NCBI GenBank assembly: GCA_030789695.1
Contig: CM061141.1
Span: forward strand, 320,976,452 to 321,040,451
DNA: 64,000 nt
Source of the DNA: Scilla litardierei
Lineage: Eukaryota > Streptophyta > Magnoliopsida > Asparagales > Asparagaceae
Reading direction: 5' to 3'
In this document: in pieces, positions 46,407 through 56,516 of the stretch
How the letters are laid out: every line of letters starts with the position of its first letter
Numbering within the stretch: the stretch's first letter is position 1
Made by a program: the position numbers and the translations under genes
Notes under the pieces: model-generated
Database searches by the model: none
What the model saw: the letters and a program-made list of their open reading frames with translations, nothing else
What the model was told of the DNA's origin: nothing

Positions 46407-47484
46407 ATGGCCGGTAGACGCATCACCCGAGGAGCTGGTGGTGGAGCAGGACATGGTGAGGATGCTGACAGAGAACCCACCACGAGGGAGATGATGAGGA
46501 TGATGCAGCAGATGATGCACGTTCAGCAGGGCATGCTTCAGAATGCCCCTCGCTTCGAGCCGGGAGCGAAGCAGTTTCGGGAGCTGGGCCCGTCATATTT
46601 CACTGGGTCAGAAGGATCATTAGCTGCAGATGAATGGATGAAGAACACAGAGGATAACCTGCTTCTCTCGAAGGTTAACCCGGCTGGATGGGTTGACTTA
46701 GTGAAGAAGCAACTGAAGGACAATGCCCGCAGTTGGTGGGAGTCAGAAGAGCAGTTGTTGGCGAAGCCTATCCCCTGGGCCACTTTCAAGGCGAGATTTA
46801 ATGATGAGTATTTCCCTCGAGCTGCCAAGAGGGAGCTGATGCAGCAGTTTATCAATCTGAAGCAAGGGAATCTGACGGTGGACCAGTACCACCAAGAGTT
46901 CATGAGACTGAGTCGCTTTGCGCCAAAGATGGTGGAGACTGCTGAGGATCGAGCTCAGAAATTCTTACAAGGTTTATCTTTGGAGCTGCAAAGTCTGATT
47001 TCCTCTTCGGACTTGGATTCTTACCAGAAGTTGTTGATAGCTGCCAAGAGGCAGGAGCTGATTGCCAATCAGAGGAGAGGACAGTATTCAGGTGCTGGGA
47101 AGAGGCCTATGGAGCAGGCCAGAACTGTGATTAGGCCTGTGTTCAAGCCTAATCAGTCCGTGCAGTTTAAGAGGCCAGGTGGGCCTAGTCAGAAGACGTG
47201 CAGTCATTGCGGCAAGACTGGTCATGTGAAGGAGCAGTGCAGGAGGCTTCTGGGCCAGTGCTTGGTTTGTGGCGATGCTTCGCATACTTTGAAGGATTGC
47301 CCGAGTGCTAAGCAACCGTGGAAGGCACCAGTTGGAGTTCAGCAGCAAAGAGCTCCGGTAGTCGCTGGACGTGGAGCGCCTCTCATTCCCCAGAAGCAGG
47401 CTTTCCAACAGGTTGTTCAGCCTAAGAGGCAAGCCTTTACGATGACTGCAGCAGAGGCAGAGACTGAGGACGGAGTTATTGCTG
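46407..47484 (+). CDS. gag: chromovirus gag, copy 2 (intact)
   Basis: The frame opens MAGRRITRGAGGGAGHGEDA and is uninterrupted. It has the gag domain (WVDLVKKQLKDNARSWWESE) around residues 95-115 and two zinc knuckles (CSHCGKTGHVKEQC, CLVCGDASHTLKDC) around residues 265-300. It ends at the putative intron (47485-47568), or at a TAG at 47529-47531 if unspliced, giving 374 residues. It keeps the Glu codon that is a stop in copy 1. It could encode a full gag, but its pol partner is truncated about 480 bp downstream. Confidence 0.88.
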
Positions 47485-47568
47485 GTAACTTCTATACTGG
47501 TCTTCCCTATTTATGCATTATATTTGATTAGTTATACCCATGTTAATTTAGTTGCATATTTCTCTTAG
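47485..47568 (+). other. putative gag-pol intron, copy 2
   Basis: It is the same 84-bp block as at 39630-39713, with near-identical sequence. The splice-like ends GTAACT and CTCTTAG are retained. Confidence 0.55.
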
Positions 47569-47960
47569 GTGTCATCTTAGTTTCATCTCACCCGGCCATG
47601 ACCCTGTTCGATTCTGGAGCTTCCATGTGCATCCTATCTCGGAAGTTCGTAGTCGAACACTCGATACCCACCTATACACTTCCCAAGTGTTGGAACATTA
47701 CAACTGGGAATGGTGTAGTGAAGGTTGCACTGGGATGTAGACCGTGCCCGTTGGTGATTAGTGGACACGAATTATATGCTAATTTCATCGTCCACGACCT
47801 ACCCAACTTTGATGCTATTCTTGGCATTGATTGGTTAGGAGCTTTTTATGCCACGATCGACTGTCACCGGAAGAAAGTGGTGTTCGAAATTCCCGACCAT
47901 CCAGTGTTCGAGTTTGTCGGTGGAGGACGTTCGCTTGGACCTGTCAAGTTCCGAGCCCAG
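47569..47960 (+). pseudogene. pol: chromovirus pol, copy 2: protease only, truncated
   Basis: The protease ([24 protein letters not shown]) is intact up to GPVKFRAQ. Homology with copy 1 then stops abruptly at 47960, and the sequence passes into the inverted-motif array of the minus-strand solo LTR. Reverse transcriptase and later domains are absent. Confidence 0.9.
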
Positions 47961-47969
47961 TTTGACATC

Positions 47970-48269
47970 TAGTCGGTCAAAGAACAACTACTGACTGACT
48001 AGTTTGACATCTAGTCGGTCGATGAACGTTCTTAGACCGACTAAGAGTAAACAGTAACTAGTACCAAAAATAGTTAAAGAGTTAGTCGGTTAAAGAAGCA
48101 TTGCCGACCGACTAGTTTGCAACCTAGTCGGTCAACCAACGTTCTTAGACCGACTAACGACAAACAGTAACTCCTGAACATTTAACAAAGCCAACTAGTC
48201 GGTTCAAGAAGGTTTTCCGACCGACTGGATCGTCATCTAGTCGGTCGGTGCCCCTTCTTATACCGGCTA
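47970..48269. repeat. periodic inverted-motif array (TAGTCGGTC / GACCGACTA)
   Basis: Ten-base motifs start at 47970, 47992, 48012, 48034; 48083, 48105, 48125, 48147; and 48196, 48218, 48238, 48260. They alternate between TAGTCGGTC and its reverse complement. Spacing is 22/20/22 bp within each group of four, and groups repeat every 113 bp. It lies 270-570 bp inside the start of the minus-strand LTR, that is, in its U3. Confidence 0.9.
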
Positions 48270-48542
48270 ACGTGCACCAAAAGTTCCGAAATGGAGTGCG
48301 AAGCTCTGGGATGGTTTCCTAAGTCTCCTAGGCTCGTTCTAACTCTAAGATATCGACGTTATGAAGCCCGTCACGAATGACTTACTTCAAACACGCTGAC
48401 CGACGGAAGAATCTAGAGAATCACGACGAAACGAACGAAAATGAAAACTACGGAGACGGAAATGGAAATCACAACAAGGGAAAGCAACCAAATATATAAA
48501 TATGTATAATAAAATCCATACATGAAAAAACCAGTCGTTACA
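48270..48542 (-). repeat. start of the minus-strand solo LTR (U3 edge)
   Basis: This is unique sequence from the array to the LTR terminus TGTAACGACTGG, read from 48542 leftward. It has no ORF. It is followed on the right by target duplication AAAAC and the resumed Athila-like LTR. Confidence 0.75.
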
Positions 48543-49527
48543 AAAACCCCTAGGAATACCTTAAATACGCACATTGCGGGTTTAATTGGGTTAACGGGTT
48601 CAAAACCCTCTCAAAATCACTCAAAACCGCTTGAAATTGTCGGCGCAATTGCTAGCCGCTCATCAAAAGCGGGATTAAACGAGGATGAGCCACGTGTGCG
48701 CCAAATTTTGCGCTCCGCCCGCATCCGCTAACGAGCTCAGCTTGGGATCGTCTTCGGCCGTCCGATTCGCGATCGACGCTTCAGAGGAGGCCACGTCGCC
48801 CCAAGGTTTGTGCGCGTTTCTCGTTCGCTCGAGAATTTGCTTTGCGGCCGCCGCATTTGATCCACCGTTGGATTCGTGGAGCAACGGCCACAATGTCGCA
48901 GGAGCTGAGCCTTCTTCCCTTCGAGCGGGATTAATTGGGTCCGTTCGATCCCAGATCGATGGATAAGGTTGTGCCGCGTCGTGCTAGATTACAGCCGTAG
49001 GATGAATGCGGGGCGAGCTGCTGCTGCCGCGTGTCATTTGCTGAGCGAGGCTGTGCTTCGAATTAGGCCGTCGCCAGCCATTCGATCAAGATCGAACGGT
49101 CCATATTTAGCCGCGTCGCCTTGATGATCTGGAAAGTTGGATAGAGGGAGCGCCACTGAGATTGTGCCACGTGTCCTGCATTTCAGCTGACGTACGTATA
49201 AGCGGCCGTATTTCGTATTTTCGGCCGTATTTCGTGCGTATTTCCCCCTTTAATTGGTATTCTGCATTCAAAAATACACAGTAATCAGCACAGATCTCAG
49301 AAAAATACAAATAAATAGTCGTTGGAATCGTGAGATCGAGACCAAGCCATGAAAAATATAAAAAGGCAGAAATACTCAATAAAATTTGTACTTTGTGCAC
49401 AAATTAATGGTTTGCTCTAATAACTAATGATGTACAAAATATGGACGTATTAGAGACCAATTAAGCATCATATACAACAAAATAGGGATAAATGTGGTGT
49501 TAAATATGCAATATTCAACCCGAATCA
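48543..49527 (-). repeat. Athila-like 5' LTR, outer part
   Basis: It aligns with 25310-25852 and 30206-30631. It preserves the undisturbed sequence (49078-49102, TTCGATCAAG and GAACGGTCC) that is missing from the left LTR at the organelle insert. It ends CCCGAATCA at 49527. Confidence 0.88.
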
Positions 49528-52080
49528 AGCACCCGTGCTTTTGGTGAATAAGGAAGATGGATCCCGGATGATATTGACTATAGGAAATTGAACAAGGTGA
49601 CAATAAAAGACAAGCACACACTTCCTCGCAACGATGACCTCTTTGATCAGCTTGGTGGATCTCGAGTCTACTCAAAGTTGGACTTACGGAGTGGTTATCA
49701 TCAGATAAAGGTTCGGGGGTCTGATGTTCCGAAGACAGCTTTTCGAACCCGTTATGGACATTATGAGTTCTTGGTAATACCCTTCGGTGTGACTAATGAC
49801 GCAGCTACCTTCATGAGATTAATGAATCAGGTATTCTTTGACTATATGGACAAGTTCGTGGTAGTCTTAATTGACGATATTTTGATATAGTCTAATGATG
49901 AGGAAGAGCATGCAGAGCATCTGAGGATTGGTCTATAGACCTTGAGGCAACGTCGGTTATATGCCAAGTATAGTAAGTGCCAGTTCTGGCTGTCTAAAGT
50001 GGCATTTCTGGGGCACATAATTTCAGAAGAAGGCATATCAGTTGATCCAGAAAAGATGGATGCAATGGAGAAATGGCATGTTCCCAGGTCGGTTTCTGAG
50101 ATCCAAAGTTTCTTAGGGTTGGTTGGCTATTACAGGAAGTTCATCAAGGATTTCTGCAAGATCGCGACACATCTGACTCACCTGACTAAGAAGGATGTTG
50201 ATTATGTCTGGTCTGAGGAGTGTCAGCATGCATTTGAGGAGTGAAGAGAAGGTTGACAACTGCGCCAGTCCTGACGATTCCGGACTTTTCCGGAGGATTC
50301 GAGATCTTCTTTGATGCCTCTGGCAAAGGGCTAGGATGTGTCCTACATCAACATGGACGTGTTGTAGCTTATGCCTCTTGACTTTTGAAGGTGCATGAGC
50401 TAAACTACCCTGCATATGACTTGGAGTTGGTAGCCGTAATTTTTGCACTAAAGCTGTGGAGACACTTTCTGCTAGGGGAGCATATCAAGGTTTACACCGA
50501 CCACAAGAGTTTGAAGTAAGTATTCACCCAGAAGAAACTCAACATGAGACAACGTCGGTGGCTTGAGCTGATATCAGAATATGATATTGATCTCTAGTAT
50601 CACCCTGTAAAGGTGAATGTGGTCCCTGATGCACTTAGTAGATATCCTGCTGTGATGATGTTGACCTCTCAGCCTCAGCTCCAGTGGGCACTGCGACAAA
50701 TGGAGATAGAGGTCGTTCTTCCAGGCGTCAGAGCAGCCATGTTGAACTTGCAGGTCCAGTCCGATTTGGTGGCCCGGATCAAAGCCGCACAGTCAGGAGA
50801 TGAAAAGTTAAGGAAAATCCGAGAACAGGTAGAGGATGGACTTCGGACCGACTTTCACATTCACGAAGACGGCTCTCTTAAGTTTGGAACTCGACTATGT
50901 GTGCTGGCTGGTGCTATTCGAGAGGAATTGCTTAAAGAAGCCCATAGCTCCCCATATTCAATTCATCCAGGAGGGTCAAAGATGTACCGTGACTTGCGAC
51001 ACAATTACTGGTGGCATGGGATGAAGCGCAGTATGGCCATAAGTGTGGCATCGTTCTTGGTTTGTCAACAGGTGAAGGCCGTACACCAAAGAGTTGCAGG
51101 TCTGTTGCAGCCTCTTCCGATTCCTGAATGGAAATGGCAACACGTGACGATGAATTTTGTGACTGGGCTACCCCGCACACCCAAGGGAAATGACGCAATT
51201 TGGGTAGTTGTTGACCGCTTCGAGAAGTTTGCAGTCTTGTTTGGGAACTCATCTCAAGTTTAGTACCGCATATCATCCTCAGACAGATGGGCAGTCCGAG
51301 AGAGTTATTCAGATCCTCGAGGACATGTTGAGGGCTTGTATACTGGACTTTAAGGGGTCTTGGTAAGATCATTTGCACATGGTGGAGTTTGCTTACAGCA
51401 ATAGTTATCAATTAAGCATTGGAACGTCACCGTTTGCTGCCCTGTATGGAAGGAAGTGTCGGTCGCCTCTAAGCTGGGACGATGTTGGGGATCGTGAACT
51501 CCTATGACCTGACTTGGTGGTGGAAGCGATCGATGTGGTTAGGACAGTCAAGGAGAATCTTCGTATCGCTCAGGATCGCTATAAGCATTGGGCAGATACA
51601 AAGAGGCGTCCATCGCTATAAGCATTGGGCAGATACAAAGAGGCGTCCGTTGGAGTTTCAACCAGGTGATTACGTGTTCTTGAAGATCTCCCCGACACGT
51701 GGCACAATTCGATTTGGTAGACGAGGGAAGTTGAGCCCGAGATTCATTGGCCCATTCGAGATCTTGGCTCGGGTTGGTGAGGTTGCCTATCGCCTTGCCT
51801 TGCCACCATCCCTTGAAGGCATCCATGATGTGTTCCACGTATCCCAGCTTCGGAAATATGTGGGAGACCCTAGTCACCTCGTGGACTTCTCAGAGATTGA
51901 AGTGCGTCCAGACATGACTTATGAACAGCAACCAGTGGCCACCTGGATCGGAGATAGAAGGTACTAAAGAAGAAGCCCATTGATCTAGTGAGAGTTATGT
52001 GGCAGTAAGAATCTCCGGGTGAATCCACTTGGGAGCATGAGGACGAGATGAGAGACAAGTACCCTCACCTGGTTATGTAA
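49528..52080 (+). pseudogene. pol: older chromovirus pol fragment: RT, RNase H, integrase, chromodomain (broken)
   Basis: It starts abruptly inside reverse transcriptase ([13 protein letters not shown]). It continues through [22 protein letters not shown] and [16 protein letters not shown], then RNase H ([15 protein letters not shown]) with several stops. An open integrase N-terminal part (50613-51263) has IHPGGSKMYRDLRHNYWWHG. Integrase loses its central part after WVVVDRF (about 51228) and resumes at [13 protein letters not shown] in another frame, a deletion of roughly 180-200 bp. A 37-bp duplication at 51576 shifts the frame again. The GPF motif ([18 protein letters not shown]) survives at about 51744-51800; the chromodomain has stops. 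It is clearly a separate, older family than 35282-47960. Confidence 0.9.
51576..51649. repeat. 37-bp tandem duplication in integrase
   Basis: Two copies begin TCGCTATAAGCATTGGGCAG at 51576 and 51613. The unit length is not a multiple of three, so it changes the reading frame. Confidence 0.92.
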
Positions 52081-54285
52081 GCATCTTATCTCTGTATCAA
52101 GTCTCTTTTGATAATTCCGAGGACGAAATTTCGTTTAAGGAGGGTAGGATGTGTAACCCCTCTATCTGCGATGTACGGTACTAGCATTAGCGGATACCTA
52201 ACCTCTGAGGACGCATAGTTAGAGGATGTGTAGAGAGAGTGTGGCGATAAGGTATTTCATGGAAAAGAGGGTATGTGCAATGGGCTTAGTGTGAAAGGGG
52301 ATAGTTAGTGGCACTTTTGTAAATACTCAAGAAGTGGATGGGTATAATGGTCTTTTGAGAGGTGTGTATAGCAATAGGGTGTGTGTGTAAAGAAAAGCTT
52401 CATCCGTAAGCCAAAACCCATTAGGCTTCTAGTTTAAGCCAAAAACATAGATTTTTATTTATTTACTCCTCTCCCCGCCTCAAGAACCTGGCTGAAATTA
52501 CCATCCCCCTTTCATCTTCATCAAAGCTCAAAACCCCTAATTTTAATTTAAAACCCCTAAAACCCCTAGGTTGCTTCAAGGAGGAAGAAGGTGGAATGAA
52601 GAGAAAGAGAAGAGAAGAAGAAAATGGCCTTCTTGAGGTAGGATTCCAACTTGGTTAGTGATTTTATTTAGGAATTATGATAGTATTTAGAATGCTCATG
52701 CTCCGGAATTCATGCAATATGTGTGCACTAAATCAAAAGAATCAAGTTTTCTCTTAGTTTTCTTAGCAAACCCCCCCCCCCCCCCCGAAATTCTGAAATC
52801 CTGCTGCATGTTTCAGCTTGAATTCTAGTCTCTGTGGGTTGAATTAATTTCTGAAAAAAATTATATAATTGTAGCTCTTGAGATTCTACCCCAGATTCAT
52901 ATAAAATTTGATATATTTTGAGTGCAATAGGTAGGAGTAAAAATTCAATCTACACAACATGTCTGAATGTCATTCAGACTGGACACAGTTTAAAAAAATG
53001 GAGCTCACTCTCAGCATACTCTATGGAATTTTCTGTTCGTAGTCTCGTTGTAAAGTTAACAATGTTTTCTACAACTTCATCTCAGTGCATGTTTTTCGAA
53101 ATTCGGACTGCAACATGCTCAAAATTAGCAGTTATTACAGACCCTGAAATCTGTCTAAAACAGTCTGAACAGGTTGCACCAAACAATTCACCATATATCA
53201 TCTACTCCACATTTCTGCATGAAATTTTATAGGTGAATCTAAGACTACTATATCTTCAATTTTCATTTAGAGAGTGTTGTCAAATTCACAAGGAAAATGT
53301 ATGAAATGTGCTTATGTTTGCAGCTGTTCCAGCAAGATGGACTGTTTGGATGAAGTTGAAACTTGTGGTGATGTCAATTTTCCATTCCATTATGCATGAA
53401 TGTTGTGCTACTTGAAAGAATGCTTAGTTATGCTATTTGTTACTAAATTTGATGATGCGACAATATGCAATTCTATGGTGCCTGCCACGTGTTTGTTGAA
53501 ATGTTCTAATGAATGTGAAGTTAAAGAAACTTGGAAAATAGCCAGGGAAATACTTGAGCCATTACTATACTTATGAAATTGCATAAGTCTATTGAAGATT
53601 AAGACACATGTTATGTCAACTGGGATGTCTCGATCTGCCCTAAGGCGGGTGAACATCCTAGAATGGGGATGCATGAAGATTGGGTATTACTTAACCATAA
53701 GGGAATGGACTGAGAAGATGGGGGAAAAGAGATTTGATGTGCAATATTTATTCCCACTCGCCTTTACCGAGAGTGGAGGGGACTTGGTGCTTGTGTTACT
53801 ATGGGAAGCCTCACTCCTGCCAGACGGGGGAGCTGAGAGGCCCGGGTACAGTGCCCGTGTCCACTGCGGCGTGTGCTATATTTGTTGAGTATTGGACTTC
53901 TCCCTACTTGGTGTTAATGATGAGCAAACATAAATACTTGTGACTAATCCCCTATTTTGCAGTTAATCCATTGCCTAAGCTTATTATGAAGATTAACTTG
54001 CAACTTGCAATGGATGACTCACAAACGTCATTGAAGGCAAATGACATGAATTGGATGATCGTAGATTGATGATTGAAGCTCCGTAAAGACTTCAAGCTCA
54101 TACGATGGAAAGAAGAGATTATTCGTCAATGTAATTTTTCTTTTATCTCTTCTAGTATGTAGCTTAGAAGTAGAACTTTGATGGAGCACTCACACACATC
54201 TACATTCTGTCATAGGACTTCATTAGACCAATTGTCCTTTGATCCCAATTCAATTCTCTTTTGTTTGTGCTAGGATTGTTCATAA

Positions 54286-54934
54286 CAGCCGACTGCTGAA
54301 CAGTTTACAGTCGTCTGTCTCAAAAATAGTCGACTGTGTTTTGTTCTACAGTCGCCTGTTATGCACAGACTATTACAATATAGTTTTGGGCCTTCTCTGA
54401 TTATTTTGCACATGCTACTGTTGAACGCTTCACAGGCGCCTGTCCTAGTGACAGTCGACTGTGTATTGTAAACCAGTCGCCTGTCTATCCTTGCCCAAAC
54501 TCTGTTTGATCTGACTTCTACGGCCAGTCGACTAATGCTGTATATACAGTCGACTGTCTATTAGATCAGTCGACTGTCTATGCTGAAACAGTCACCTGTC
54601 TGTAAGTCATTTCATTGACTCAACTCTCTGGAAATTTCTCTTGCTTTTGACAGTCGTCTGTTTAACGTTTTACAGTCGCCTGTTCTGATTATCAGTCGAC
54701 TGTATTACTTGATTCAGTGGTCTGTCCTGTATCTTGTGAGATTTCCAGTATTTGTCTAACTTAATTTTCTCTCGGCCAGTCGCCTGTCGAAGAAATTACA
54801 GTCGCCTGTTGTTTTAACAGACGACTGTCTTTGCTTCATCAGTCGACTGTCCACGTGGTAAGTTACCGTTATAAATTCTCACCTACCCTTGCTGACTGTG
54901 CAACAGTCGACTGTGGATTGTTCAACAGTCGACT
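54286..54934. repeat. periodic palindrome array (CAGTCGACTG family) in copia LTR U3
   Basis: Ten-base motifs start at 54286, 54308, 54327, 54349; 54411 (weak), 54433, 54452, 54474; 54525, 54547, 54567, 54589; 54651, 54673, 54693, 54715; 54777, 54799, 54818, 54840; 54904, 54925. Most are CAGTCGnCTG flanked by A or T and T. Within groups the spacing is 22/19-20/22 (21 in the last pair). Group starts are 125, 114, 126, 126 and 127 bp apart. Sequence between groups is much more variable than the motifs. Confidence 0.95.
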
Positions 54935-55022
54935 GTCGCGAGTTCAGATTATATCCGTTGAGATTTTTCTCACGGATTCCAATTGGGTTTTTGCCTAAAC
55001 TGTTTTGTGGATTTGAGAAAGC

Positions 55023-55030
55023 TATAAATA
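55023..55030 (+). promoter_or_regulatory. TATA box of the solo copia LTR
   Basis: TATAAATA followed by GAGCTTCTACTG lies 89 bp after the last palindrome of the array. It is the only strong TATA sequence in this part of the LTR. Confidence 0.65.
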
Positions 55031-56387
55031 GAGCTTCTACTGTTCCATTGGAAGGTCACTCATTCATTGCAAAATCTCTCAAGCTTTCATTTCCAAAGAT
55101 CAAAGCTCTCAAATCCAAAGCCCTAAGTATTTCCAAATCTTGTTCTCTTTCTCTCCAACCTAGAACCAAAGATTGATCTTCTAGGCAATTGGTGCAGTCA
55201 AGAGAAAGGGCTTCCTCCTCTCTTCCAAGAGAGTTCTTCAACACACATCACACTTCTCCTTCAAGTTCTACTTCAAGTTATAGGTGATTGTAAGTGTTGC
55301 TTTCATATTTCATAACTTTCATTATTTGAATTGTGTTCTCGGTTGTGAGAGTGGTTTTGCTTGCTCCCTGGTTGTGGGAGTCAAGGACATCGATTGTATT
55401 CGATTGCACTTGTAGGTTTGCTACAAGTGGGCTTTTAGGAAACCTCAAGTTAGGATTCTAACTTGAGTATCCGGTGGTAAGGACGTAGGATTACCGGGAA
55501 CAAGTCGGGAGTTGACTTGGGTAATCCGAACCCTTGAAACATCTCTGCGTTTGCGTGTGTTTCACTTTGGGTCGTTTTTCTATTCCGCACTATTTGTTGG
55601 ATTGCATTTTATTTGGCGTAAATTCCTTTAAATTTGCATAAACACTATTCAACCCCCCTTCTAGTGTTTTTCCCATAGACAGGGTCCTTACAATATTCAC
55701 CACAAATTAGGGGTGAGGTCCAGGCCCTTATTTTTAATTGATACACAGGCTGCCAAAGAGTCAATAATATCTGTTAATTAAATAACTTCATATGTGTTGT
55801 TGTTACAAAATTATGTGATGTACTCTTCAATTTGGTTACTTGTACTTCTATTGTATCCATACTCATAACCCCTAAATGATTTCCCTACCCCAGTTAGTTT
55901 CCTATTGGGCACGTTTTGACGTGCTCATTTTTACTTTTCAGGTCTTGAGCAGACGACACCAGAGTGGAATCTCCCTCAGGAGATTACTCAGACGTGAGTC
56001 GTGACTAGGGGACACTACTCTTTTTGGGCTGTACCTTGTAGTGTGGGTTGGGTAGAGTAGTGAGTGAATTGTCTCTGTAGTTGTGGAATGTGTTGGTAGC
56101 TTGTAGTACTACGCATGTATACTTTAGTTAGTTTCACCTTGTACTTGATGCTGGTGTGTAGTTACACTCTTTGATTATGTAAATCTGTGGTTATGTACTT
56201 CTGCGATGGCATTACGTAGTTGTTCTCTTTTATATTTCTGTGATGTATGATCCCAGCATTCGTAGTGGCCTGCTTTTTGTATGATGTCTATTCACGCTTG
56301 GTGTAATACCGCGGCTTGCCATGCTCCATCCTCTATTTCCGTAGTAAGAATTGTATTATTGGGTATTTGTGAGAATGGGGCGGGACA

Positions 56388-56416
56388 GGTTTTGTGGTGG
56401 CTCATGCAGGTCAGCT
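56388..56416 (+). promoter_or_regulatory. conserved post-LTR segment of chromoviruses
   Basis: GGTTTTGTGGTGGCTCATGC follows the LTR end here. Near-identical sequence follows LTR1 (38393) and LTR2 (46265). It sits where the primer-binding site should be, yet does not read TGGTATCAGAGC, the usual initiator-Met site. Confidence 0.5.
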
Positions 56417-56516
56417 CTCACTCGACATGCGAAAGGATGATACATCAAACACTCTTATGCCATCACATATGGTACTAATTCTTCTCGTGTTGTCCTCTCT
56501 CTCTCTCTCTGCAGAA

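Larger units (their letters stand above)
35282..47960 (+). mobile_element. young chromovirus (Tekay/Del-like Ty3) arranged LTR-gag-pol-LTR-gag-(pol)
   Basis: LTR1 is 35282-38392, the full interior is 38393-43155, LTR2 is 43156-46264, and a second interior runs from 46265 and stops inside pol at about 47960. The two LTRs differ at roughly 25 of 3110 positions by eye, about 99% identity, so the array is recent. Because LTR2 is followed by another gag instead of flanking DNA, the element is an LTR-sharing tandem. It most likely formed by recombination between copies, with the third LTR lost. It lies inside the minus-strand solo LTR. No target duplication is visible because the right end is truncated. 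Confidence 0.9.
33792..48542 (-). mobile_element. solo LTR of a second chromovirus-type family, split by a nested element
   Basis: On the minus strand it starts TGTAACGACTGG (48542) and ends GGGGCGTGACA (33792). The duplication AAAAC lies at 33787-33791 and 48543-48547. The two halves are 33792-35281 and about 47961-48542. Removing the nested element gives an LTR of about 2.07 kb. Parts of the left half resemble the LTR at 35282-38392 in reverse (terminal GGGAAGCGGGG, GACATGTGCCCC, GGTGAAA with CTAGACG), so the families are related. The right half carries an unusual inverted-motif array. Confidence 0.82.
24454..49527 (-). mobile_element. Athila-like, gag-only Ty3/gypsy element with both LTRs split by later insertions
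   Basis: Outer ends read TGTGCTTCTC on the left and CCCGAATCA on the right. The left LTR is 24454-25852 plus 30206-30631; the right LTR is 32926-33791 plus 48543-49527. Each totals about 1.83-1.85 kb once insertions are removed. The internal region is 30632-32925. On the minus strand the order is 5' LTR (right), tRNA-Asp primer site, gag-like ORF, polypurine tract, 3' LTR (left). There is no pol, so it must have relied on enzymes from another element. No 5-bp target duplication is visible (AAAAA left, AGCAC right), which suggests a later rearrangement at one edge. Confidence 0.75.
53883..55692 (+). mobile_element. solo LTR of a SIRE-like copia element, 1810 bp
   Basis: It starts TGTTGAGTATTGG and ends GGGTCCTTACA, with the 5-bp duplication ATATT at 53878-53882 and 55693-55697. 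It matches the LTR that begins at 62824, about 98% identical over the overlapping 1177 bp by eye. U3 holds the palindrome array; a TATA box is at 55023. It was formed by recombination between the two LTRs of an inserted copia. Confidence 0.92.
52150..56387 (+). repeat. LTR of the older chromovirus, split by a solo copia LTR
   Basis: It starts TGTGTAACCCCTC directly after the polypurine tract AAGGAGGGTAGGA and ends GGGGCGGGACA. Without the insert at 53883-55697 it measures about 2.4 kb. On the left it is preceded by pol and on the right followed by gag, so this is again an LTR shared between two interiors. A run of 16 C residues lies at 52771-52786. Confidence 0.8.

Noticed and set aside
52771..52786. 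Run of 16 C residues as a functional tract
   Set aside because: It is a single homopolymer in a decayed LTR, most likely slippage or a sequencing-length artefact.
54286..54934. CRISPR-like array
   Set aside because: Repeats are only about 10-12 bp, palindromic and variable, with short spacers, in a plant LTR. No cas genes are present and the context is eukaryotic.
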